DNA from: Pelagomonas calceolata | Lineage: Eukaryota; Sar; Pelagophyceae; Pelagomonadales; Pelagomonadaceae | Assembly: GCA_918797485.1 (NCBI GenBank) | Contig: CAKKNE010000005.1 | Coordinates: forward strand, 62,001-126,000 | DNA length: 64,000 nt | Direction of reading: 5' to 3' | Part shown: positions 30,095-39,092 of the stretch, in pieces | Layout: every line of letters begins with the position of its first letter | How positions within the stretch are numbered: position 1 is the first letter of the stretch | Notes under the pieces: generated by a model | The model's database searches: none | What the model was told of the DNA's origin: nothing | The model's input: only the letters and a program-made list of their open reading frames with translations | Made by a program: the position numbers and the translations under genes

Positions 30095-31234
30095 GGTCGA
30101 TCTCTTTGGGTGCTATACGTGCGCGCGCGCTCGGCGGATGTGCTGCAATGCGGCAGCCCTTGGGCAAGGCCGGTGAAATGCCGCCCTTTCGAGAAGAGCA
30201 AGCTTCTGCAGCGCTTTGCGACGGGCCCGAGGGATACGTCGGGCAGCGATGCGGGTCCCCGTGCGACACGTGTGGGTGCAGCGGCGCCGCTCTCGTACAC
30301 ATATGTGACATGGTCCGGAGATGACATGGGTCCGGAGATGGTGTCCGGGAAACGCGTCGACGCCGTCGTTCGCTATTAGATACGTGGAACTACCTAGTTA
30401 ATAAGACGGGTCCTGGCACCGAGCGCGCGGCCACCTGCGTCGGTCCGCCGCGCCGACGGCGTCGAGGGCATTCGCACGGCAGGCCACGTCGCCATGACCG
30501 CGAGTGCGAGGGCGCCGAGCGAAGCGGGGGCGCCGCCGACGCCGAGGGCGAGGGCGGCACGAGCAGTTCTCCGCGTGCCGGTCGCCGCGACAGCTCCGCA
30601 CGCGACGCCCTCCCACAGCTACGCCAGCGTCGTACGCGCGCGCGCCGCTCGCCCAAGCTGGCGCCGCGACGCGCGCGCCGCTCCATAAACACGGCGCTCA
30701 AGGGCAGCGCCCAACAGCACCGGAATCACTGCAGCGCCGTCGACACGCGCTGCAGCCTCAAGCGCCAGTGTCCTCGTACGATGCCGCACCACCATCCCGC
30801 CGCAGCGCCGCCCCCACGTCGCTCTCCGCGTCCCGCACGGCGCCGTAGCACCCCCAAAAAGCCCAAATTTTGGATGACAGCGTCCCAAGCCAAAACCACG
30901 AAGCGCCCACCGTGCCGCTGCCTTGTTTGCGCGACGCAGCACCCGTGGGCAGCGGTATGAAGTTCCAGTACAATGCAGGCAGCCCCACAGACCCCAGACG
31001 CCGCGCGCCAACGTGCAAACGCGGAAAAAACCCCATTAACGTAATATATAGAGTAAAAAAATAATTTATTCAATTAAAAGAGCACAGGGCCCCGACGGCG
31101 CGTCGACGGCGCACGGGGCCGGCCCGCCCGCCTTAATAGAAGTTGTTGGGCGAGCGTAGGCACGGCCTGGCTCAAAATGAGTACGAGTTCTCGACGCTGC
31201 GCGCGACCGTTTCGTCGAAAACGGGCCAAGCTGT

Positions 31235-31440
31235 ACTGTGGCACGTCGACGGCGTACTGCGAGGGCCGCCCCGCGTGGCCCGCGTGCCTCGGCGGCGTCT
31301 CACTCAAAGCCAAGCGGACAACAAGTACGAGTCCTCGACGCGGTGCGGAAGTACGGAAACGGGCCAAGCTGTACTGCGGCACGTCGACGGCGTACTGCGA
31401 GGGCCGCCCCGCGTGGCCCGTGTGCCTCGGCGGCGCCTCG
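31235..31440 (+). repeat. Direct repeat pair, about 135 bp apart
   Basis: CGTCGACGGCGTACTGCGAG continuing into GGCCGCCCCGCGTGGCC occurs at about 31243 and again at about 31382 with few changes. Non-coding; cause unknown. Confidence 0.65.
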
Positions 31441-32518
31441 GCGGAGTCTTGCTAAGGCCAGGCTGACAATCAGTACGAACTCAGCGCCGGCGTCGACGCG
31501 CCAACTTCGCCAAGCCCCCAGCCCCCAACACTCAGTGCACCACGACGACTGCTACTGCTAAGAACCTTCCGCCTAGCGGTGGCGGCGACCGGGTGTCGCC
31601 ACGTACGGTGATGGCCATGAAAAGTACTGCGAACCCCCTATCTAGTACCCTACTGTGTATAATCACCATTTTTGTGCAACCCATTATACCTAATACTTTT
31701 CCCAAGGCGAAATGCACGTCCAAATTGGCACTTTTTGGCCCTCTGCAGCTGCGTACCGTGCTGCAGCGCGCAGCCAGGCTCCCAGGGCAGCTGCCAAGCA
31801 GCAGCAGCGGCAGCTGGAGGCAACGTGCCACTTCGACACTCCACTTCCGATTTGGTGCATGAAGTTGCCCCTGGCCCCTTGCCCGTCACATGAACGCGAA
31901 ATGCAGGTGCGGGCGGGCTCCGGTGCTCATTGGAACTCGCATGGCAAATTCGATTTTAGGCTAGGCAAGGTGCAGCTCGCGTGCGCACCGTCGTGCGCGC
32001 AGGCGCCTGGTTCTCGCTGCATCGACGCGCAGCCGACGGCCGCCGTGGCGCCTTTAGCTCGACGGCACTTAGGTTGACGCTCCACACCGGCGTACGGCGG
32101 CTGCGTGGACGCCGAGCAGGCGTGGCAGCGCGCTGCACGCGCACTCTGCTTCCAAGTCCGCAAATTCCACTCCCCGGGCGGTGGACGGACCGCTACTAGA
32201 GGCGCTAAGTTGTTTACGTGGAATTGGAGCTCCCTCGCTACTTCTGTCGTGCCGCCGAGTCGGCGTGGCCTCGATCGGGCCGAGGTGACGTCGCATGTGC
32301 CTCTAGACCTGCAAAAATAAGTTAGTGGCGGGTCTTCGCCCATTTCCGCTGCCTGCGTACAGGCGAAGTTGTTCTTCAGGACAGTTAGATAGCCCGCTGC
32401 CGAGCGCTGCCTCGAACAGACCACGTTGAGTTGAAATTCGTGTCCACACCCGTCCATACCCTGTATCGCGGCTCATCGGGGGCCCAAGACCAGCGACACG
32501 AGGTTAACGCGTACGTTT

Positions 32519-32855
32519 TCACGACGCCGCGGGGTCGTCTTGACGTCGCGTTCAGAACGAGGCCAACGTCAAGCCCATTTCCCATCGACGCGGTTCCCCG
32601 CTTTACGCCGCTTTCCAGGGAGGCCCGAAGGACGCCTCAGGCGAGGTCACGCGTCCAACGCGTACTAGATCGCGACGCCGCGAGGTCGTCTCGATGTCGC
32701 GCACTGAACGGGGCCAACACTGGAGCCGTTTCGAGTTCTCTCCTTATTCCGCTTTAAGGGACCTTTGATCGGGACCTGGACTACTACTAGGCAAGATGAC
32801 GCCGCCATCGCGTACCGTTTAACGACGCCACGGGGTCGTCTCGACGGCGCCGGCG
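32519..32855 (+). repeat. Degenerate threefold tandem repeat
   Basis: Three blocks about 145-160 bp apart share CGACGCCGCGRGGTCGTCTY followed by GACGTCGCG-like sequence. No open frame is kept across them. Confidence 0.5.
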
Positions 32856-33841
32856 AATACGGGCGATGCTGGGCGGCGCCGCGTCGATGGCGCGCAGGGA
32901 GGGCCGCCGCTCATAGCCCGCACATCTCGGCAAGGTCGGCACACATCAGCGTGTCCGTACGGCGGCCGACGTTGGCGTCGGCGGGCCCGGCTCGGAGCGC
33001 GGCGGATTCGAAAGGAAAGACAATGCCCTCCACGTGCGCCGTTCCGCCAACGGAGCGCCGAGGGACGGAATAGCACTCCTTAACTTCGGCGCGGCTCGAC
33101 GGCGCTCTCTGGAGTAGGCGTTGCCTTCGGCGGGCTCGGTCGGCCGCGCGCGGCGGATCCGCAAGCAAAGCCAGGCTTCTCCAGGCGCTCCAAGCCAACA
33201 ATCAAGTCTCGAGTCTCCGCCTTGGCGGTCTCTAGCCTCAACGCACCTCACCGTGTCCGCACAGGTACGATTAGTTGCGATTGAGATAGAATTTTACTAC
33301 TAATCTTACTTCTCTACATTATTTTTGGTAGGAAGCTGCGGCCGACTTTTTGTTCTCCTGAAAAAACACAGTGCTGCAGGCTCATCGTACTCGCAGACCC
33401 AACCGGCGCTGCCATAAAGGCCAAGGCACCTGCCCTGCGCTCTTTTGCTGCTCTGCTGCTGCTCGCTGAGCTTCAGCTGCAGGCTGCCCGTGGCCGGCGG
33501 CGCCTCGCCTGCTCGGCGCCGTGATGGAGAGACGCGCGCGACACGCGAGCAGGCCGCGGACAGCCGCAGCGCGAGCGCCGCAGCTCGCACGTCTTGAAAC
33601 GAATGAGCTCGCGAGCGCGCCGACGACGCGCACGGCGACGGGAGGGTGCTACGTCGGCGCCAGGCGCGTCGGAGAATTTTATGTTGATGCCTGCCCCTTG
33701 GGGTGGTCGTTGTTCTTGGCTACGCGCGTGTATGTCCTGCTCGCGGGCTCACAGCGTGTCCGTGATCCACCCAAAAATGGCTGAGAATGGCTGTAACTCC
33801 TTCAAAGCGGTGCGCTCGTTTGTCTCGACGTGTCTGAGAGC

Positions 33842-34022
33842 AAAAAAAAGAGAGATCAGACAGGCAGGAATACAAGTCGCTGTAGATAGCACTGACCACT
33901 ATACTAACGAGGACGTCGTATTGAGCTCCCCGAGCCCTCGCATGCGTGAAAACACGTCTGCGTTCAGGGAATTGAACCGGAACCAGCAGTCCTTTGAGGA
34001 CAGCTACTGGTCTCCTGCGTAA
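33842..34022 (-). tRNA. Candidate circularly permuted tRNA-Asp (GTC)
   Basis: On the minus strand the 3' half comes first: ACGCAGGAGACC (34020-34009), a 24-base hairpin-forming insert, box B GGTTCAATTCC (33977-33967), then GCGAGGG (3' acceptor strand, near 33942). The 5' half follows: TCCTCGTTAGTATAGTGGTC (from 33913), an insert of about 20 bases, CCTGCCTGTC (33868-33859), and eight T residues at 33849-33842. Joining CCTGCCTGTC to ACGCAGG gives a perfect anticodon arm with loop CTGTCAC and anticodon GTC. TCCTCGT pairs with GCGAGGG over seven positions with two G-U. The D-arm is that of eukaryotic tRNA-Asp. The T-stem pairs only partly, so function is uncertain. Confidence 0.5.
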
Positions 34023-34667
34023 CCTGGATCTCTGGTTGCACTTCTGTGAGCGCTGGTTTCCCGATGAGCGCAGCGCTTTTGAATCATTCTCTTCCGGAGG
34101 CCAAAAGCTGCTGCTGGTGCTCCGTCGCAGGCCACGCGCTGCGAGTGGCCACCACGGTCAGGGATGCAGTATTGAGAGCCCGCCTGAGTTCCGAAGTCGG
34201 ACAGACGCCCTGGCAAGCGTCGCGGCGCACCAAAGATGATGGAGCATCAGTAGCAGGCTCTTTATCTCAAAAGGCCGGCGTCGCCACCGCCGCACTGATG
34301 CGAGGGTGCCAGATCCGCTTGCGGGACAGGGCGTCACGCGAGACGCCGCCGCGACACGTCGGAGAGCATTGAGCTGCAGCCGCGAGTCCGCGACCGCAGC
34401 CGGTCCGGCCGCTCTCGACGCGCAGCGCGAAGACCTCGAGCTTCAACACGGGCGGTCGCGGAAGCAAGATGTTTTGCTGAATCGCGTCGATGGCGTAAAA
34501 TCGCGGCGATGGCGTGCTGGTGGGGTAGAAGTCCCTGGAGACGAATGTCGCGCACCGCGTGGTCGGCGCGGGTGCTGGTGCGTCACCCGCTACGAAAAGT
34601 CAGTAGGGGGCGCTCATGGTCGGCGGGCGGTCGCGCGCCGCGGTTGGCCGGCAAGTCGAACGCGGCG

Positions 34668-34684
34668 CCCGGAATCGCCAGAGG
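34668..34684. repeat. Truncated hairpin repeat
   Basis: CCCGGAATCGCCAGAGG: one arm and the loop of the hairpin seen at 8410, here without the second arm, flanked by the same GTCGAACGCGGCG in reverse orientation. Confidence 0.5.
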
Positions 34685-34709
34685 TAATTCTAAAATATAC
34701 ATATATCAA

Positions 34710-36831
34710 CTAATATATGTTACCACCACCGTGCGGAGGATCAGCAGGCAAAAACGACGGCACGAACTCCGCCACCTCCGCCGAGAACCCAAACGGCTTG
34801 ATCGTCCGCGTGCGAAGAAACCCCGTCGTGCCGTCGGGGCCCTTGGCCAGCTTCGACACGTCGGAGAACGGCTGCTCGGGCTCCGACGCCGACCTAGCTT
34901 TCAACCGCAGCCGCGACCGCAGCCGGTCCGGCCGCTCCTCGGCCTCGTCGACCTCGGCGCTCTCGGACGTCGACCGCCGCTCCTCGACGCGCAGCGCGAG
35001 GGCCTCGAGCTTCGACACGGGCGGCGCGTTCCGTCGTTCGAGCGCGGCGGCCGCGAGCGCCGCGACGCGCGCCGCCTCGGCCGCGTCCTCGAGCTGCTTC
35101 TTCGACGGCTTCTTTGGCCGCGGCGCCCTTTCCACTTTCGTCGCGCGCGGCTTGCCCGGCGCGCCGTTCTTGGGCTCGCCCGTCGCGGGCGTGTACTCGA
35201 GGTAGTCGCCGAGCTTGAGCTTGAGGTTCTTCGGCCTGCGGAGGAGAGGCGCGGTCGCGGCGATGGCGTCGGGGGGGCTACGAGGCATCGGTGATGGCGT
35301 TGTCGCAGGCGCAGGCGTCCGAGAGTGCGCAGACAAAGGGGACGGAAAAACGCGCGCCGTTCATGTTAAAAAACGCGTGGTCGTCCTTGGACTTGGCGTC
35401 GCGCGGCCGGATGAAGCCGAACTTGCCTGCGGTTGGAAACGCGGTGACGGCGCGTCGATGGAAGCCGCGGACACAGAAACACAATCCTTCCTTCAAATAA
35501 ACGAGCTTGCGCGCTGCCGGCCCTCGGGATCTCCTCCACAATCACGGGCACGGGGACGACGGGTATTGGTGGAGGCGGCGGCGCCGCCGCGCGGCTCGAG
35601 CCCTCGGTCGCGCAGCGCTCGTTGAACTGGGGCTTTTTTTCTTTGGGCCGGGGTGGCAGGCCGGCGGCCTTCCTTGCTGCAGAAGGCGCCATGCCCGATT
35701 CTAATCGGACGCGCATGCCGAAGCGCCAGTTGTCCTCGTCGTTCAATTCCTCGACGGCGCGGATCGCCCCGAGTTCCTCGTCAAAAATAATCGACGCCGT
35801 CGGCGCGCCGCGCTCGTCCTCGCCGAGCTCGACGGCCTCGATGGTCCCGACCTTGGCGAAGGCTAATCTCAAAGCCGGCGCGTCCTTGCCTCGAATGTTC
35901 GTGACGGCGACGGCGCGGCCGCCGGCGGGGTTCGACTCGAGGAGCCTGCGCGCGGATGCGGGTCGCGGCGACGGCGTGACGGTGGGGTAGATGCTGGGCG
36001 CTTCGCCACAGGCTCAACGGCCGCGAGGCGCGGCCGCGGGATCAGCCGTAGCCGCGAGGGCGGCCGCGGGACTTTTCCGTAGGCTCAGCCGTGGAACGAT
36101 GACAACACGCCGTCGCGCGGGAACGCCGTCGAGGCGCCGCCAAACACATAGAACAAAAGAAGACGCAGAAAAACGCACTCCCAAATTTCATCAGGCAGGT
36201 CCTGCGTCCTTACCACTCTCGGCCCCTGTTCATGATCCTCGACGCGGCAGATGAGCGTGCCCGGCTCGGCCGCGTCGATCGCCGCGCGGCACGCGTCTAC
36301 TTTGTCAGCTTCGTTTTTTAACAATTCTTTGATCTTCTTGATGTCAACCACGGAAGCCAGCGGCAGGAACAACGTATTTTCGTCCTCGTCGAGCATACTT
36401 CTCAACTTCCCGGGCGGGCAGGACTGGAGGCCGTCGTCCGAGAAGATGTACGAGACGTGTCTCCTCAATTGCGCGTCGTACTGCTGCACGAGGTCCTGGG
36501 CCAGGGGCCGCTCGACGCACGCGTCACTGATGGAGACGAGTTCCGAGTCCTCCAGCGCGGCGCGGATCAGGGCTTCTCCGTCCTGGTTCTTGAGGAGAGA
36601 TTTCAAGCGTGGCAATGCGGCGAGCTCGCTCAGCGGTAACGCATACTTGCCCGCGGCATTTATCTCCGATAATTGCGCGCGGCCGAGCAGTAACAGCGCG
36701 TCGTCGGCGAAGAGCGCCTCGACCTGCTTGCGCAGCGCGGCCCTTTGTTTTTTTGTTTTCTTGTCGACCGGTTGCTGTTTGGCTTGCTCCTGGAGGTAGG
36801 CCTCGACGCAGGCCTCGGCGGTCGTCGTCAT
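34710..36831 (-). CDS. La-related protein: two La-type modules, RRM and cold-shock-like domain
   Basis: Exons 36831-36179, 35945-35473, 35426-about 35352, then about 35255-34710. Exon 1 encodes two winged-helix La-like modules: VEALFADDALLLLGRAQLSE with LPLSELAALPRLKSLL, and HVSYIFSDDGLQSCPPGKLR with FLPLASVVDIKKIKELL. A 233 bp intron joins DEIWE to LLESNPAGGRAVAVTNIRG, the start of an RRM (RLAFAKVGTIEAVELGEDE; ASIIFDEE). A 46 bp intron then leads to KFGFIRPRDAKSKDDHAFFN and, after another intron, LKLKLGDYLEYTPATG, a cold-shock-like OB fold. The tail is basic/acidic. La proteins bind RNA 3' ends or UTRs. Joining the last exon needs one base more than a simple GT donor gives. Both large introns carry CGCCATCG modules. 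Confidence 0.7.
35946..36178 (-). mobile_element. Long introner-like intron (233 bp) in the La-related gene
   Basis: Related to the intron at 38233-38485: both hold (on the plus strand) GGTCGCGGCGAYGGCGT, then GTGGGGTAGATGCTGG, then repeated CGGCCGCG...TCAGCCGTAG segments. Boundaries fixed by the DEIWE/LLESN frame. Confidence 0.65.
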
Positions 36832-37011
36832 TTGTTGCTGCGTTCGCGGCGACGGCGTCTCGCAGTGGTGTCGCTATCAAGGTGCTAGCCCGGCGCGAGG
36901 AATCACCGCCAGCCAGGCGTCTCGTCACGAGCGGTGCGTGGGTGGTCCGACGAGCGTGCTGAGCACCGGTACGCGGGAGATCAAGCAAGCTTAGCTCGCG
37001 CAAAGCTGAGG

Positions 37012-37036
37012 GCTAGTGTGTCAATAGAGCGCTAGG
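37012..37036. promoter_or_regulatory. CTAG palindrome element, copy 6 (divergent pair)
   Basis: GCTAGTGTGTCAAT then AGAGCGCTAGG. Between the La-related gene (start 36831, minus) and the ankyrin gene (start 37143, plus). More diverged core than other copies. Confidence 0.5.
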
Positions 37037-37142
37037 CTTGTGCTCCCGTTTTTCACCCAGGCTTTGCCGCTCGTCATCGCTGCGTCGGCTCCGCCGCCGA
37101 TCTGCTGCGTTCTTCAACAAAGCCGACAGCGCGGCGCGTAGC

Positions 37143-37895
37143 ATGGCCCAGGAAGATCCCGGGCCCCCGATTTTTGCTGCTGTCAGGGCCTTCGACGCCG
37201 AAGCGTTGCGGCGCGAACTTGCGGCTGGCGGCGAGGTTGACATGCTAGAAAACGAATGGTCAACCACCACACTTCTGCATTACGCGGTGTTTTGGCGGAG
37301 TAAGTACCCTGCGGAGCGTCTTCAGGAGCGTCTCGAATGCATATCGGTGCTTCTGGAGGCTGGTGCTTCAGTAGACTTGGTTACCGATGGACGAACGCCG
37401 TTGCAATGGAGTGTGACAAGCAAGTCCGCGGCATACCACGCCGTCATCGCAATGCTCTTGGAGGCAGGCGCCGATCCTAATTTCACGGACAGGACTTGGA
37501 CCTCTACTGAATATCATCGATCCGTGTTAGCCAGCGCAGCAGAGGAGGGTACGGCCGGCGCCGTCAGGCAGCTCATCGCTGCAGGCGCCGTGGATTTAGA
37601 TCGAGCATTGGAGCTTGCGATTGGTAGTGGCAAACAACGCAATTGCGCTCCGCTCCTGCGCGCCGGCGCGGCACTACCGGCCGTAATAACCGCGCCGCCG
37701 CAGTATCCGCCAAGGCGCGGTTTCCCGCAAACGCGCGCGTACATAGAGAACATCCGCGCGGCGGGAGGATACAAAGCCTACGAGAAGGCCCACCGCCAGC
37801 GCCTCGTGGCGATGTTCCTCCCGAAATTCCCTGCGCTTCCCGTCGAAATGGTCGAGCGCGTCGTCGATTTTTCATGGGATATTGGGGGTCACTAA
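37143..37895 (+). CDS. Ankyrin-repeat protein
   Basis: A 250-residue intronless protein from the ATG at 37143 (MAQEDPGPPIFAAVRAFDAE). Ankyrin repeats: TTLLHYAVFWRSKYPAERLQ with CISVLLEAGASVDLVT, then TPLQWSVTSKSAAYHAVIAM with LLEAGADPNFTD, and ASAAEEGTAGAVRQLIAAGA. The end (YIENIRAAGGYKAYEKAHRQ, then RLVAMFLPKFPALPVEMVER) looks like a shared C-terminal box with a final helix typical of a lineage-specific ankyrin family. Binding role only; no enzyme motif. Confidence 0.75.
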   Translation: MAQEDPGPPIFAAVRAFDAEALRRELAAGGEVDMLENEWSTTTLLHYAVFWRSKYPAERLQERLECISVLLEAGASVDLVTDGRTPLQWSVTSKSAAYHAVIAMLLEAGADPNFTDRTWTSTEYHRSVLASAAEEGTAGAVRQLIAAGAVDLDRALELAIGSGKQRNCAPLLRAGAALPAVITAPPQYPPRRGFPQTRAYIENIRAAGGYKAYEKAHRQRLVAMFLPKFPALPVEMVERVVDFSWDIGGH

Positions 37896-38002
37896 TGTGA
37901 ATGAATTGTTATTTCAAGTTCAAGAAATGCTCGGGCGCGTCGCCGAGATTCACTAATGTGCATTGTTATTGTAACACCACGCAGAGGAGCGCGGGCCAAA
38001 GG

Positions 38003-38879
38003 TCAGGCAGGCGCGGGAGGACCAGGCGGCGGTGGCACGGATGCGAGCGCCGCCGCGAGCTGCGCGTCGAAATCCGGCGCGGGCGCGGGCGCCGCGACCA
38101 GCGCGCTGAGCGTGTAGGCGTTCGCGGGGTCGTAGGGCGGCACGCCCGCCCGCCGCCTCAATTCCTCCACTGTTTTTCTCGGCGTCATGCTGGTCGGCCA
38201 CGTCGGCCATCTGTTGATTTCCCGGTCCAGGCCTGCGTCGATGGCGTCCTGGTGGCGGGTCGCGGCGATGGCGTATTTGTGGGGTAGATGCTGGCCCTCA
38301 GCCGTCGAGCGGCCGCGAGGTCGTGCGCGTGGCGCTCCAACGCAGGCTCCAAACGGCCGCGGAGCTCGGCCGCGGGGTCAGCCGTAGGCCACGAGTGGGG
38401 ACCTCGCCGTAGGCTCAGTCGTCGAGCGGTAGCTCGGCCGTGGGCTAGATCATGAGCGCGGCGGTCCGCCGTCGCAGGCCAGAACCGTCGAGAGGGCTAG
38501 AAGTAGAAAGCCAAAAAAGGGACGCGGGACGCAAACGCATCGCCTCCGCCGCGAGAGCGTCCTGGTCGACCGCTTCTGGGGGCCGCGCGGGCGGCGGTGG
38601 CGCGGGCGTCGCGGGCGTCACGGTCGTCGGAGGCATCGCGGGCGGCGCCCCCGCGATGCCTCCGACGCCCGCGGGCGGCGCGGGCGCCGCCCGCGCGCGC
38701 GTGCCGCCGCGCCGCCGTGGCTGCCGCGGTGCTTTTTGCGGCGCGTCGCACGCGTCGCCGACGGGCTTCGTTTTGGGCCGGCGCTGCGACCGCCGGCGCT
38801 TCGGCGGCCCGTGGTCGTCGCGCGGCGGCGACGGCCGCGACACGGAGAGCAGGAGGTCGACTTCCGACGGCGTTTCCAT
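38003..38879 (-). CDS. Small Pro-rich basic protein, two exons
   Basis: Exons 38879-38486 and 38232-38003 splice in frame to 207 residues. Exon 1 is METPSEVDLLLSVSRPSPPR, a basic segment (PPKRRRSQRRPKTKPVG) and a long Pro-Ala region, then AEAMRLRPASLFWLSTSSPL. Exon 2 gives LDREINRWPTWPTSMTPRKT, VEELRRRAGVPPYDPANAY and a Pro-rich end. The frame across the 253 bp intron is uninterrupted, which supports the splice. No known family; the basic cluster may be a nuclear signal. Converges on the ankyrin gene. Confidence 0.55.
38233..38485 (-). mobile_element. Long introner-like intron (253 bp)
   Basis: GT-AG intron with two ATGGCGT modules (near 38238 and 38268), then GTGGGGTAGATGCTGG and several CGGCCGCG and TCAGCCGTAGGC segments, as in the La-related intron 35946-36178. 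Right intron edge reads CGACGCAG. Confidence 0.65.
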
Positions 38880-39092
38880 CAACAAAAGTCAGTGGTCATT
38901 GGTTCAAAGCTGAGAGCAGGCCGCTCCGGCTCAGTTTCGACGATTACGCGTCGCAGGCGTTGTTTCGGAGAGTCGCCGTGACTAATCTCGGACCGTTCGT
39001 CAAACAGGCGCTCACGCACGTCGTGCCAAGTCGGCAAATTCACAGGAACCCGTTTTACGCACGCGGGACCGAAATATAAAATACAAGTAGAC

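Larger units (their letters stand above)
30100..34700. other. Large gene-poor, repeat-rich stretch
   Basis: No supported protein gene in 4.6 kb. It contains a direct repeat (31239-31300 and 31374-31430, sharing GCACGTCGACGGCGTACTGC), a threefold degenerate repeat (about 32520, 32678, 32820; ACGCCGCGGGGTCGTC core), the reversed tRNA-Asp locus (33842-34022), and a truncated hairpin repeat at 34668-34684. Several GCGRCGATGGCGT modules lie at 34480-34520. Confidence 0.6.

Noticed and set aside
33960-34040. Ordinary, unpermuted tRNA reading of the 33.9-34.0 kb locus
   Set aside because: In normal order no box A precedes the box B at a usable distance and no acceptor stem forms; only the reversed order pairs.
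37038-37142. Upstream extension of the ankyrin gene
   Set aside because: Overlaps the palindrome/promoter region and lacks resemblance; the ATG at 37143 begins the conserved part.
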